Shown here piece after piece: positions 13,363 to 25,800 of a stretch of 64,000 bases of DNA. The DNA comes from Buxus sempervirens (taxonomy: Eukaryota > Streptophyta > Magnoliopsida > Buxales > Buxaceae), in NCBI GenBank assembly GCA_947561395.2, contig OX387184.1:43390766-43454765 (forward strand). The letters are read 5' to 3'. The translations under genes were made by a program, and so were the position numbers. Under the pieces are notes generated by a model. That model did not search any database and was not told the DNA's origin. It was given only the letters and a program-made list of their open reading frames with translations. Position 1 is the first letter of the stretch. Each line of letters opens with the position of its first letter.

Positions 13363-15189
13363 TGTAAAACCCTGAATTTTCAGTAAATAAATAAATAAAT
13401 ATTTAATTCGAATATTTGGAGTGTCAATGAATTTGTCAAAATAAATTGGGGACTTAATATAAAGGAATGATTTGGGGTACTTATAATTCGTTCGGGATGT
13501 ATAACAAACTAATAATGACAAAGAGAATAAACTTGGAAATTTTGGAAGAAATTGAATGGGTAGATGTGAAAATATTAAGAGAAGGATATTTTTGTCAATT
13601 CACATTAATTATCGGTAAATAATTAAATACATTAATTAAAATTGTTATTAGAATTGAGAAATAATAATAGATTTAAGTTGGGGTTTAGATTGTCTATTAA
13701 ACAATGATATTTAAAGCTTAGTAATTGGAATAATGGCATATTGGTAATTATGTTTGATTTGGAGCTTTAAGTCTAAAAGATCAGAATTTTATTGAAGGAT
13801 ATTAATTATAATTATAAATAATCACATTGATAATTATAAATAATCACATGACCGTAGGGAGATATGTGGGATCAGAGGAGAATAAAATAGGGTTTTATAT
13901 TTTATTTGGGGTTGATCGTAGGGGAGTTTTAGTTTTGGGTTTTGACGGCTGAAGAGAAGAACGAGAGAGAGAGAAAGGGAGACCGAGAGGAGAAGAAGGA
14001 AAAGCCAGGGAGATCTCAGAAGAGATTTGGCTGTTGCAAAAGAAGAGATCGAAGTCACACAAAGGAGAAAGAGAAGGAAGAAGGTGTTCTTGCGCGATCA
14101 GATGTAGGTGACATTTTTTTACGTTCGTTTAATCTTCAAACCATGTTTTTATGATGTAGATATATGCATAATGCATGATATAATCATTATAAGTATTATG
14201 GGATTGCTTAGAATAGGAAAAATCACTTTTTTAAACTGGTTTTGTTCGTTTTTGGGGGACCGTCGACCTCGACTGTGCTCGGCGATCCTCGGTGCTCGTT
14301 GAAAAATTGAGACTGCCCAATTTGCTCCATTTACTTAAGTCTTTACATGTAAATAAGGTTTTACCCCCCATTTGGAGCCAATAAAAATACTTCCAAGGCT
14401 CAATTCCCAACCAATAAAAAGTCAACTTTTTAGTTTATGCCTAAATTTCCATTTTTCTCGATTTTTATCAAAAATCGTGATTTGGGTTTGATAACCAGAT
14501 GAGTGATTCAGAAACCCATAAAATTCTAGGAGATGTGTTTACCCTTCAGTAGACTACAACCAAAATTTGAGCCCAAGACTCCTTGTAGATTTGTCTAGAA
14601 AAATTATATACCAAAAGTCAACGTTTTTAACCAGACTTAGAATATTTTTGGGGTTCGAAACTTTTTGTTTCGGAATCGATTGATTTTTGGTATGGTGAGC
14701 TTATTGGGAATCCTAAGACTATTCCACCCTTCCAAAATGTATTTTGAGAATTTTACGATATTCTTAATCCCATAATCAATATGAGTACACACTAATGAAC
14801 TGGTTATGGAACAAGACTTTGGATTACTGATTGAACATGAAAGAACTATGAATGTAAACAATATTGGAATGTGAATGATTTGTACGATGGCTTGGTGGCC
14901 AGTTTTATTAATAACCTGCTTGGTGGAAAAGATGTAATGCATATTCCTGCTTGGTGGCAGAGATTATAACCCGCTTGGTGGCGGAGACCCTAACCTGCTT
15001 GGTGGCAGAGATTACCCGCTTGGTGGCGGAGACCCTAACCCATTTGGTAACGGAGACCCAACCTGCTTGGTGGCAGAGATAACCCGTTTGGTGATGGAGA
15101 CCTAACCTACTTGGTGGCAGAGATACCCCGCTTGGTGGTGGAGACCCAACCTGCTTGGTGGCAGAGACATTACCCGCTTGGTGGCGGAG
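13363..15189 (+). mobile_element. Gypsy LTR, sense, 5' part only resolved
   Basis: Starts TGTAAAACCCTGAATTTTC at 13363 inside S1. Bases 14105-14760 are a close reverse-complement match to 11270-12140 of solo LTR S2, so this is the same or a sister family in opposite orientation. It ends in a 'cttggtggcggag' tandem repeat where another antisense LTR begins at 15190. Its own 3' end was not found. The purine-rich stretch 13940-14090 is leader-like and I see no credible gene in it. Confidence 0.6.
14890..15189. repeat. Alternating 21-24-bp tandem repeat in a gypsy LTR
   Basis: Units alternate between 'cctgcttggtggcagag' and 'cccgcttggtggcggag', giving a dimer of about 44-46 bp with at least five dimers. 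The antisense LTR at 15190 begins exactly after the last 'ggcggag'. Confidence 0.85.
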
Positions 15190-17990
15190 TGTAACGCCCT
15201 GGATCCGGGTTACGTAAAATAACCGTAACTCGTACCCGAAGGTTAATTAAAATTCCACAGGATCAATAGAGTAAGGGAAAACATGAAATAAAATAATATA
15301 AAGATTCAAATGTATGATATCAAGGTTCACTAATTTCCCAAAACACTATTCAAAAGTAATACAATGTTCATAATAAAATTCACTAGGGTAAATAAAACCA
15401 ACAACTAAGATCTACTCAATAAAATAATCCTCCTCACGATACTCTAGATAGTCCACTGGAATATCAACCTCCATGGTATCGTCCTCGTTGAAATCTGAAA
15501 ACAAAACAAAACAGTGAGATACAACTATCTCAACAAGTAGCAATGCAAGCACAAAAATACAGTTATAACAGTTCTAAAACATGCATAAGTTATAATCAAT
15601 TAAGTTACGATTAATCTCGGTTAATCCGACTAATCTTGGAAATACATCAACAATTACAAATTCGGAAAAACGTTATATATTGGGACTCGTGAAGTTTGTC
15701 TATTTTGTGTGGCTAAGCGCTAGAGTTCCAGACAATCCAGTCTAACACTGCAACAGCTCGAACATCCAATATCATCGCCCTCATGGCTGAAAACTCAAGT
15801 GACCTCACCATCATGGTGGAAACGGAGTTGTTGCAGCGCTTCCCTCATGGAAGGTCTCTCCATCATGGAGGAAACGCATGAAGGAACCCCAGACTTAAAT
15901 CCAAACAAAACATACAAATTCACTACAACTAGACTGTGGATCCACACTAAGTCTTGCCCTTGGGTAACTTTGAAAAATTAATAGACATAGTTTACAAATC
16001 AGCTTAAAATCATGTTCCATGTAAGTCCAGTCACTTATATAACAAACCAAACCAATTTAGTTCAAATAGTCGCTAAGTCCATCCCACAATAAAATTTCCG
16101 CATTTAATACTACCTTGGAAATACTCACCATCTCATCCAAACGGAAACAAATGAACATACAAAGAATTCATAAGCGAAAACATTTCAGATAATAATAATG
16201 GTTCAGCAATATCAATGGGAATTCAAAACAGTTTAATAATTATCCAAATCACCATTTTGATAAGGTATAAAATATACTATAGAAATTTCTTTTAACTAAT
16301 GCTCTAAGTGCAAGAATTTAGGATTAACATCTCCTTTTAAATGATCTTATATATATATTAATTTCCCATATTTTTATTGTCATAACAATTTTTCATAGGC
16401 TTCTAACAGTCTTGAAATATCTGATTTTTTTTATTTCATAATACAAGTGCAGCAATAAAATAAATGACTTGGAAATATTTTAAAGAATTAACAACATCTT
16501 CTAGAGAAATTTTAACTCTATATTTAAATGGTTTGAATTTACCATGCCTCTTTAATCCAATTTTTGATACTAAATAGTTACAAATTTTAGGACTCAATAT
16601 ACTAATCAAGTCAAAGAAAAGAATCAATAGTTTGAAATTCAATTAAGAATCAACTCTAAATTGCTCTAAAATTTTCCAAACACTAACTTGCATTTACTAC
16701 CAATAACTCAAAAAGTTCTCCAAATTTCATTTAATCTTTAATGAAAAATTTTTAATAAGCTAAAATGTAAGTGACCTTAAAATCCCAACTAATTGGTTCT
16801 AATACTAATTACTACTAATTTCTATAGTTTACTACAACTTTTGGATCTTGATTGACACAAGAACAATTTTGGTGGATTAATAATAATAAGTTAGTACTTA
16901 AGATATATTCAAAGAAACCCAATCTCAATTTGCAGAAATTTATCCTTTGTCTATTAAAAGCTTATCACACAAATTATGTAAATTATGCTACTGATTTCTT
17001 TTCCAAAAAATAGAATATGAATATAGATTTTGCTACTAATTTGAGAACATAGAATATGGTAGAGCAGGGGGTCATTGTGTAATTTTGAAACTTCCTTTAA
17101 CTTAAAGTTTCTAAATTATAAAAATACCTTGAAACAATTTCAAATTTACAAAATGTGGACCCTGAAATGTAACGAACCCAGCTCTCTCTCTCTTCCGTAG
17201 AAAAACAACCCAATCCCCCACTATCCTACCTTGTCTTCCCTACTGCAACCTACCACCTTAATTTTTATTCAATCTCTCTCTCTATCTCTTTGTATTTCAT
17301 TTCTCTTCTCCCCTCTTTGGTTCTTATGTTTTCTGCATTTTTTTTGTGTTTTACATGACTGTACCACCCATTAACAGCCCCCATTTCTTCTGTTTTGTGC
17401 TCATTTGTTCACTCTCTCTCTCTCATACAAACAACCCCATTATTGTTCTTGTTCTATAACACTACTTAATGTGAATTTAAACTTACTCTATGCTGATTAT
17501 TTCACACCCAAAAATACTCAGAGTTTCTTCTTGCCAATGACCATACCAGCAGCTCTTTTCCATACATTTTTATCATGAAAACATGGGGAAATAATGCATT
17601 GATCAAGTAGATCAATAAGCAATTCTCTAAATGCATTAACACAATCCTAGAGCATGAGCATCAATCCAAAACTTATGCTGCAAATCAGTGTAAAACAGGG
17701 CTGTGTTTAACGATTAAACCAACCATATAAATTTGTCAAGAAGGTTCTAACTCACCTTGTTTGCTACTGGCAACTTCTCTCTGACACAACAGCAGCAGTT
17801 CTGGTATTTCTCCATGCCAAATCAGTCGAAGAAACTGCTCACGGTTTTGCAATTTCTGACGTCTTCAGCTCTAGCTACATAGCACAAATCCCACTTGGAA
17901 AACAAGGCTTCTCCCTCACTTCCACATATCTGAAATCCATAACCCCCCTTAATTTGTCGGTTAAACTTTCTTTTTGCACTTACGGTTACA
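15190..17990 (-). mobile_element. Gypsy LTR, antisense, outer boundary unresolved
   Basis: Starts TGTAACGCCCTGGATCCGGG. Bases 15690-15960 are the reverse complement of 38420-38690 in the LTRs of the nested element 36549-45387, including the 'ccatcatggtggaaac' and 'ctccatcatggagg' near-palindromes, so it belongs to that family or a close relative. The expected GGGGTTTTACA end and a second copy of the flanking CGGAG were not found, so the right limit (about 17990) is a guess. The region is AT-rich without coding sequence. Confidence 0.55.
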
Positions 17991-18684
17991 ATGTTTTGAG
18001 CGTATGTAGTTATCCATGCGTTTTCATACGTGTAAGCACCTCATTTTTGCACTCCCATAAAAACCAGAAATGCAAACCCTGTTAAGCGCAGTCTTATTTC
18101 ATGAGCCCACCGTGGACTTATTTCTGATGATTACACGTTATGAATTTCTGTTATGCAGCGATTGTTGATATTTTTCCTTTATCAGTATATATGTTGGATT
18201 TGGATTACTCGAGTTACTCGTAAATGTTGGTTATCATTACGGATGCATGTTTTACTACTGAAGCATGTTTTAGAACTATTATAAAGGTTTTGTGCATGCA
18301 TGTGCTACTTGCTGGGATATTCATATCTTATTACATTTTGTGTTGTTTTCAGATCCTGGTGAGGACGATCTTGGCGGGGTTGAGCCTATCGCTGACTACC
18401 TTGAGTATAGGGGAGAGAACTATTTTGTTGAGTGATATTTGAGAGATACTTGTGTTTGTTGATACTTTTGGCATAGTGAGTAAACATTTGAATTGTAATT
18501 CTTCTTTTGTTGTGGTTTGGTGATCGGGTATTATTAGCGAACTCTAATATGTTTGTTGATGATAATAAAATGAAATTTCTTGTTTCTTACACTCTGATAT
18601 AGATCCTGCGGTTTTATTTATCTAACACCTTGGGTACTAGTTACGGTTCCGATAAGTAACCCGAATCCGGGGCGTTACATTTTC

Positions 18685-19497
18685 TCCCCTTTTTTTTTTA
18701 ATGTTTTTTGATGTTTTTAGTCATTTAGGCTAAGATCTTGGATTTGCCATGATCAATATAGTAGATCTGAAATCAGAAGCCTTCCAATAATCTCTAGGGT
18801 TTCATGAGGTGATTTTTGAGTTATTTTTTATTTTTAAGAGAAGACCCTACGGTCTAAGCTCTCCCCTTTTGATGTTTTTCATCAACGTGAGTGTATTTGG
18901 TTTAGATTTTTTAATTAATGAGAAATCTAGGTTAGACCTGTGCCCTGGATTGTTCAGATTCAATTCTTCAATATTTTGTAAAAATAATATTTTTTTTTAT
19001 TATTCCTAGATTACAAGGATTTAACTTAAAGCTAGATTTTTTAAGTTTTTACTTTAGATTTGTTTTCTTTGTATTGATTTTAGTTAATCATGATGCCCAA
19101 GAAATGGTTTTTGTTTTCATAAGAAGGATCCAGAATTAATTGGATCATTCAAATGGAAAAAAACCATACATTCTTTTTTCCTTTTACTTTTGTTTTGATT
19201 TCTATTAGCAAGCAATTTTTTTTTTTTAAAAACATGAACAATACTTGGCAACCACCTTGTGTAGATGAATGGGGGTGCCTAACACCTTCCCCTGTTCATA
19301 ACCTAATCTCCTTACCCATTTTTGGTTTATTTTTTTAATTTGAGTTATTTTTAGTTTAATTTGGGTTTTTATTATTATTTATTATTTTGGTGTCCATTCA
19401 CACCCTAAAAAGGAATGGTGGCGACTCCTTGATTTTTATTGAGCCCATGTGATGATAAAGGAAAGTCATTGAATTGATCTTTTCCCCATGTCTCACA
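18685..19497 (+). repeat. Tat element 5' LTR, second part
   Basis: Resumes after the S1 insertion. It contains GGGGTGCCTAACACCTTCCC (19271-19290) and GTGGCGACTCC (about 19418), words that typically lie near the 3' end of Tat/Ogre LTRs. It ends in 'tctcacaa' just before the primer-binding site. Confidence 0.7.
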
Positions 19498-19499
19498 AC

Positions 19500-19517
19500 G
19501 GATGACTCTGCTGGGGA
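19500..19517 (+). promoter_or_regulatory. Primer-binding site of Tat element
   Basis: GGATGACTCTGCTGGGGA differs little from TGGCGACTCTGCTGGGGA, the tRNA-complementary site usual in Tat/Ogre elements (usually assigned to an arginine tRNA). It directly follows the LTR end. Confidence 0.65.
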
Positions 19518-21059
19518 AAGTTTGTGGATTTAAGCCTCGATTTGTGTATTTGTTCATGTTTTTTGTTTTATTTGGATTGCTTGCTGTTTTGTTTGTCTTT
19601 ATGGGGCATGTTTGATGTGTTATAAATCTGAATTATTGATTAAAATCTCATGGGGATAGAAATATGTTTAAATCAGATTTATAGGATTGTTGCTAGAAAC
19701 ATGTGTAGGGGGCTTGTTTGGCCAAATCATGCTCAATTGCTGTATTTTTATGATAGCATGTTTTAATGTAGATTTTCAATGCCTGACCATAACAGGATAA
19801 GCATGAAATCTAAATATATGGTATGTGTTTTGAAATTTCCAGCATGTTTCAAGCATGATTGATTGTTTCTTTGTATAGCATGATTTAATGCCCATATGCT
19901 TGTATAGTGTTTTGTATGGATGTATGGTTAACATGAGCATGCTTAGGTTGTTTTATTATCTTGTTGCTTGTGTTTATTTATTTCCAATATGATGCCATAT
20001 CTGCCTTGATTTGTGAATAAAATGTGCTTGGCTATGAAAAAGAGTGGCAAGGGTTTGGGAAGTTTTGAATGCACTGGAGCACTTTAAATCTTTTGCATAG
20101 CCTACCCATTACCTATAGGAAGTTGAACCCAAATGTGTGTAGCTTGGCACACCAAGGTCCTTACTTCGGAAAGCTAAAGTGAAAACATTCACCTTAGAAC
20201 TTTGAGCTAATGATGTGATAACATTGTGGATCTTTGATTCTGGTCATCACTAGGCTTGAGATCTAAGTTGCCATTAAACCAAAACCCAAAGCCCATACAC
20301 TTGAAGGTGGAGATACACGTTTTTCAGCTAAAGTAAACAATTACGATGGGAAAATGGGTTTGTAATTGAGGGAAGGCTGATTGCATGGTTCACAAGGCCA
20401 AGGTATGATATGAATGCCATATTAAGGGTAAACACAAGGTAACAAGGTGATATCATTGTTTTTTTTTTAGAATTATCTTCATATCATGTAAAGTAAGTGC
20501 CATGGTGTCCATGTATTTGGGATGGAATTTTTCCCAATGAAGTTTGTATCCTAAGATTGGTGTAGCCTATAGGAAGAGTTTTTTTAAACTCTGCTCAGAA
20601 GTCATCCTACCCAAACTTTGGCTAACAAACTTGGTTCCTTTAATTGCTATTTCATGCAACTTTGGCTAACAAACTTGGTTCCTTTAACTTCTTAAGTGAT
20701 ATAAGAGATGATAAACACTTCAATAAGAGTAAATGGCATCCAAATTCTTCTAAAATTCACTCAAATCAAAGGGTTAAGTATTTTTATAAAATTTTACTTA
20801 AGTCAAATAGGTAACTTAACTCAAAGAGTGGAAGTGATAAACGAAAATATGTTTGAATCAAAATAAACTTGAATAGAACCTCAAATCACATCAATATTGC
20901 AAAACAAATTCTTGAAATGCAATCTAATGAAAAAAAAATTTCAAATCATTTTTAATCTCCAAAGTTTGATAAGAACAATTCAATAAGAATTTTCAAAAAA
21001 AAAAAAAGAAAAAAGAAAAAAAAATCAAATCTAAAGTCTAAAAAAAAAAAAAAGTAAAA
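19518..21059 (+). other. Tat element leader, no gene
   Basis: Untranslated leader between PBS and repeats. A 31-bp stretch ('aactttggctaacaaacttgg...') is duplicated near 20617 and 20658. A poly-A/AAAAAG tract lies at 20990-21060. No open frame longer than about 60 codons is credible here. Confidence 0.6.
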
Positions 21060-21310
21060 ATTTTTTTTCCATAGGCCTTTGAAAGCCTTTAAATTTCAAG
21101 TTTTCTCAAAAATTTCCATGGGCCACTGAAAGCATTTGAATTTTAGATTTTTAACCTCACAGGACTTCTAAAGCCTTAATTTAGAAACTCATAGGACCTC
21201 TGAAAGCCTGAAATTTCATATCTTTATCCTCCTAAGCCCCTAAAAGCTTGCATGATTCTAGAACCCTTCATAGGCTCCTGACAGCCTGAATAATTTCAGG
21301 ACACTTTGGA
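21060..21310. repeat. Degenerate ~45-55-bp tandem repeat in Tat leader
   Basis: About six diverged units share 'cataggcctctgaaagcct' followed by 'aaatttca'. Variants include 'ccatgggccactgaaagca', 'cacaggacttctaaagcc' and 'cataggctcctgacagcc'. It directly precedes the 77-bp array and may be an older repeat of the same leader. Confidence 0.65.
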
Positions 21311-23970
21311 AGCCTTAATTCCAATTCATATATTGTGGGACATGTTCGAAGCCCAAAAATAGTACAACAACTCTTTGGATGGTCATTTTCGTACCACCCA
21401 ACTCATATCTTGTAGGGCATGTTGGAAGCCCTAAAATATTCAAACAAAGTTTTTGGATTGCCTTTTTCGTGCCAACCAAGTCATATCTTGTGGGACATGT
21501 TGGAAACCCTAAAATATTCCAACAACATTTTGGATGGCCATTTTCGTGCCAACCAAGTCATTTCCTGTGGGACATGTTGGAAGCCCTAAAATATTCCAAT
21601 AGCTTTTTGGATGGCCTTTTTCGTTCCAATCAAATCATATCTTGTGGCACATGTTGGAAGCCCTAAAATATTCCAACAACTCTTTAGATGGTTTTTTCGT
21701 GCCAACCAAGTCATATCTTGTGGGACATGTTGGAAGCCCTAAAATATTCCAACAACTCTTTGGATAGTCTTTTTCGTATAACCCAACTCATATCTTGTAG
21801 GACATGTTGGAAGCCCTAAAATATTCCAACAATTCTTTGGATGGTCTATTTCGTACCACCCAATTCATATCTTGTGGGAAATGATGGAAGCCCTAAAATA
21901 TCCCAACAACTTTTTGGATGGCTTTTTTCGTGCCAACCAAATCATATCTTGTGGGACATGTTGGAAGCCCTAAAATATTCCAACAACTTTTTTTTATGGC
22001 CTTTTTCGTGCCAACCAAGTCATATCTTGTGGGACATGTTGGAAGCCATAAAATATTCCAACAACTTTTTGGATGGCCTTTTTCGTGCCAACCAAGTCAT
22101 ATCTTGTGGAACATGTTGGAAGCCCTAAAATATTCCAACAACTTTTTGGATGGTCTTTTTCGTGCCAACAAAATAATATCTTGTGGGACTTGTTGGAAGC
22201 CCTAAAATATTCCAACAACACTTTGGATGGTCTTTTTCGTGCCAACCCATTCATATCTTGTGGTACATGTTGGAAGCACTAAAATATTCCAACAACTCTT
22301 TGGATGGTCTTTTTCGTACCACTCAACTCATGTCTTGTGGGATATGTTGGAAGCCCTAAAATATTCCAACAACTTTTTGGATGGCCTTTTTTTTGCTAAC
22401 CAAGTCATATCTTATGGGACATGTTAGAAGCCCTAAAATATTCCAACAGATTTTTGGATGGCCCTTTTAGTGCCAGCCAAATCATATCTTGTGGGACATG
22501 TTGGAAGCCTTAAAATATTCCAACAGCTTTTTGGATAGCCTTTTTCGTGCTAACCAAATCATATCTTGTGGGACATGTTGGAAGCCCTAAAATATTCCAA
22601 CAACTCTTTGGATGGTCTTTTTTGTACCAGCCAATTCATATCTTATGGGATATGTTGGAAGCCCTAAAATATTCCAACAACTCTTTGGATGGTATTTTTC
22701 GTACCACCTAAATCATATCTTCTGGGACATGTTGGAAGCCCTAAAATATTCTAACAGCTTTTTTGATGGCCATTTTCGTGCCAACCAAATCATATCTTGT
22801 GGGACATGTTGGAAGCCCGAAAATATTCCAACAAATTTTTGGATGGCCCTTTTCGTGCCAACCAAGTCATATCTTGTGGGACATGTTGGAAGCCCTAAAA
22901 TTTTCCAAACACTTTTTGGATGGCCTTTTTCGTGCCAACAAAGTCATATCATGTGGGACATGTTGGAAGCCGTAAAATATTCCAACAGCTTTTTGGATGG
23001 CCTTTTTCCTGCCAACCAAATCATATCTTGTGGGACATGTTGGAAGCCCTAAAATATTCCAACAACTCTTTGGATGGTCTTGTTCGTACCAACCAATTCA
23101 TATCTTGTGGGAGATGTTGGAAGCCCTAAAATTACCATCTTCGTACCAACCAATTCATATCTTATGGGGTATGTAGGAAGCCCTAAAATATTCCAACAAC
23201 TTTTTGGATGCTCTTTTTTGTACCACCCAACTCATATCTTGTGGGACATTTTGGAAGCCATAAAATATTCCAACAATTTTTTGGATGGCCTTTTTCGTGC
23301 CAACCAAATCATATCTTGTAGGACATGTTGGAAGTCCTAAAATATTCCAACAGCTTTTTGGACGGCCTTTTTCATGCCAGTCAAATCATAAATTGTGGGA
23401 GTTGGAAGCCCTAAAAGATTCCAACAACTTTTTGGATGGCCTTTTTCGTGCCAACCAAGTCATATCTTATGGGACATGTTGGAAGCCCTAAAATATTCCA
23501 ACAGCTTTTTGGATTGCCTTTTTTGTGCCAACCAAATCATATCTTGTGGGACATGTTGCAAGCCCTAAAATATTCCAACAACTTTTTTGATGGCCTTTTT
23601 TGTGTCAACCAAATCATATCTTGTGGGACATGTTGGAAGCCCTAAAATATTCCAACAACTCTTTGGATTGTCTTTTTCGTACCAACCAATTCATATCTTG
23701 TGGGACATGTTGGAAGCCATAGAATATTCCAATAGCTTTTTGGATGCCTTTTTTTGTTCCAACCAAATCATATCTTGTGGGACATGTTGGAAGCCCTAAA
23801 ATATTCCAACAGCTTTTTGGATGGCGTTTTTCATGCCAACCAAATCATAACTTGTGGGACATGTTAGTAGCCTTAAAATATTCCAACAACTCTTTGGATG
23901 GTATTTTTAGTACCACCCAATTCATATCTTGTGGGACATGTTGGAAGCCTTAAAATATTCCAACAATTCT
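21311..23970. repeat. 77-bp satellite array, about 34 units, in Tat leader
   Basis: The unit reads, in pieces, GGGACATGTTGGAAGCCCTA, AAATATTCCAACAACTTTTT, GGATGGCCTTTTTCGTGCCA, ACCAAGTCATATCTTGT. Each unit contains the inverted repeat TGTTGGAA / TTCCAACA with an 11-nt loop. A few units are shortened (near 23125 and 23395). Because 77 is not a multiple of 3, all three plus frames give overlapping 65-146-codon open frames repeating 'VPTKSYLVGHVGSPKIFQQ'; these are by-products. Amplified tandem repeats inside the element are known for Retand-type Tat elements. Confidence 0.93.
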
Positions 23971-24172
23971 TCAAAATAAACAAAAAATAAATAAAATAAA
24001 AAGTAAAATAAAAAAAAATAGTCCAAACTCATGTTAACTTAACCTGCATACATGCATTCATAGGTGTGTGAATGAGACATAAATTGGGGCTGTCATTTTC
24101 TTTATTTTTCCTTTTCCAGTTACCATTATAATTGCAACCATTGCTCCCCTGACCAGATCAAGGGCTCGCACA

Positions 24173-25800
24173 ATGGATCCTATTGAGAATCAGACTGATG
24201 TTCCTACTCAAGACTTTACTCAACTGCAAGCGCAAGTGGCGGGGCTCGTCCAAATGTTGGAAAACTTACAGGCTGTTCAGGCCCAGCAAGCCCAGGCCCA
24301 AAACCAAGCCTCCACCTCTCACCAAGTACCTCCACCTCAAACCAACATTCCACTTCCAGCTCAACCTATCCCTGAACCCATTTCTGAACCTATTCCTGAA
24401 CCTATATTGATCAAGGAGGATAGTTTTGAATTTGAAAAAGAGAAGGAAAAAGAGAGAATAAGAGAGGAGATGGAAAGGAAATTCCTGCATAAGTTGGAGA
24501 TGATTCAGGAAGAACTGAGAGAAGTCAAGGGGGTGAACAGTTATGGAGGGACAAACTTTGAAGACCTATGTCTATACCCAGATATATGCCTATCAGACAA
24601 ATTCAAGTGCCCAGAATTTGAAAAATATGATGGCACTGGCTGCCCTATGAGCCATCTGAAGCTCTGTTATGGGGCTCTGTGCCAATTTGGCCGAGATGAT
24701 GGCATTCTGATTCAACTCTTCCAGAGGAGTTTGACCGGAGCTGCTCTAAGGTGGTTTGCCACACTTGACCATGGAAAAATTAGAAGGTGGAAGGATTTGG
24801 CTGACGCCTTTTTGGCCCAATACAAATTCAATTCTGAGATCGTGCCAGATAGGTATGATGTGATGAGGATGAGCAAAAATAAGGATGAATTTGTGAGGCA
24901 ATACGCCAAGAGGTGGAGGGAGACTGCTTCTTAGGTTAGGCCACCAATGTTGGAGCCAGAGATGATTTCAACATTCATTAGCACACTGGGGTAGCCTTTT
25001 TACAATCATTTGGTGGGTCAGACTACTACTAACTTTGTAGCCCTAGTACAAGTGGCCGACCGGATTGAGGATGGGTCAAATTAGGAAAGATAATTAATTA
25101 CTCTATTATGGCTGGCCAGTCAGATCCCTCTAATTCTTTTGCATAGAAGAAGGGAAATGGGATGAAAAAGAAGGGAACAAGAAAGAAGGAGAAGTAAACC
25201 TAGTACAAGCTCCTCCTCCCAGAAAACCACTTCACATCAATGTTCCTACACCCCAGCAGACCCAGCAGCCACAAACCACCCATCAAACTCCACTCAACAT
25301 CAATTTCTCTCCATCTGTACCTGCAAATCAGAAAAAGGCTTTCACTAAGGAACAGAGAGATGCTTGGATGGAAACAAGAAGGAATAGAGTCTTCATTATT
25401 ATTCTTGTGACACTTTCCCAGCTATTGCCAACCTTACTGTAGATGGGATATGTAACCCTGAAGGAGCCGAACCCAGATGCATCTAAAGGGAGGAATTTTG
25501 ATCCCTCGGTCACTTGTGATTTTCATATGGGTGCACCAGGACACCCTACTGACAACTGTTGTCCTTTAAAGTATGCAGTTCAGGACCTATTGGATCAGAA
25601 AGCCTTGTCCTTCAATACAGTTGCCTCCACCCCTTCCGGAAATGACATTGGGCAGAATCCATTGCCTTATCACAATGGGGCAGGCTTGTCCAACTTAGTT
25701 GCAGCCATCTCTTCCGTTCAAAGAACTTTTGACCCATCTCAGTTGATTGCTTCCATAGGGACTGCAGTTAAAGTTCATTTCTACCAAGGAAAAAGATGAG
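24173..25800 (+). pseudogene. gag: Tat element gag, broken
   Basis: Encodes the capsid/nucleocapsid polyprotein that packages the element's RNA. The start is the ATG at 24173 (context 'cacaATGG'). Residues 1-85 are Gln/Pro-rich, about 85-125 form a charged coiled coil (EKEKEKERIREEMERKF), and about 140-253 are the plant retrotransposon gag core (KFKCPEFEKYDGTGCPMSHL, LTGAALRWFATLDHGKIRRW, EFVRQYAKRWRETAS). A TAG at 24932 replaces a sense codon; the frame continues with RPPMLEPEMISTFISTLG, then more stops. A later piece (25443-25799) has CDFHMGAPGHPTDNC, the atypical Cys/His motif at the C-terminal end of Tat gag. At least three stops or shifts make it non-functional. Confidence 0.85.

Larger units (their letters stand above)
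8363..18679 (+). mobile_element. Solo gypsy LTR (S1) with further LTRs nested in it
   Basis: Starts TGTAAAATCCCCG at 8363 and ends CCGGGGCGTTACA at 18679. It is flanked by the 5-bp TSD TTTTC (8358-8362 and 18680-18684), so it is one insertion into the Tat LTR. Its own sequence is about 8363-9729, 12622-13362 and roughly 18050-18679, about 2.7 kb in all, which fits a single LTR. LTR landmarks are 'caagtaagtagca' near 9089 and 'gcatgcatgtgctacttgctgggatattc' (in two blocks) near 18300. The rest is nested LTR material listed separately. Confidence 0.8.

Noticed and set aside
13834..14154. Minus-strand ORF with a hydrophobic Leu-rich stretch and a plus-strand Lys/Glu-rich ORF
   Set aside because: Purine-rich LTR leader; the pattern is low complexity and the region is non-coding in related LTRs.
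21379..23953. Many overlapping plus-strand ORFs of 65-146 codons with repeated VPTKSYLVGHVGSPKIFQQ
   Set aside because: They arise because the 77-bp unit lacks stops in several frames. The frame shifts by 2 each unit, there is no start context, and all frames look alike.
21311..23970. CRISPR-like regular array
   Set aside because: Eukaryotic retrotransposon context, whole unit repeats with no unique spacers, and no cas genes.
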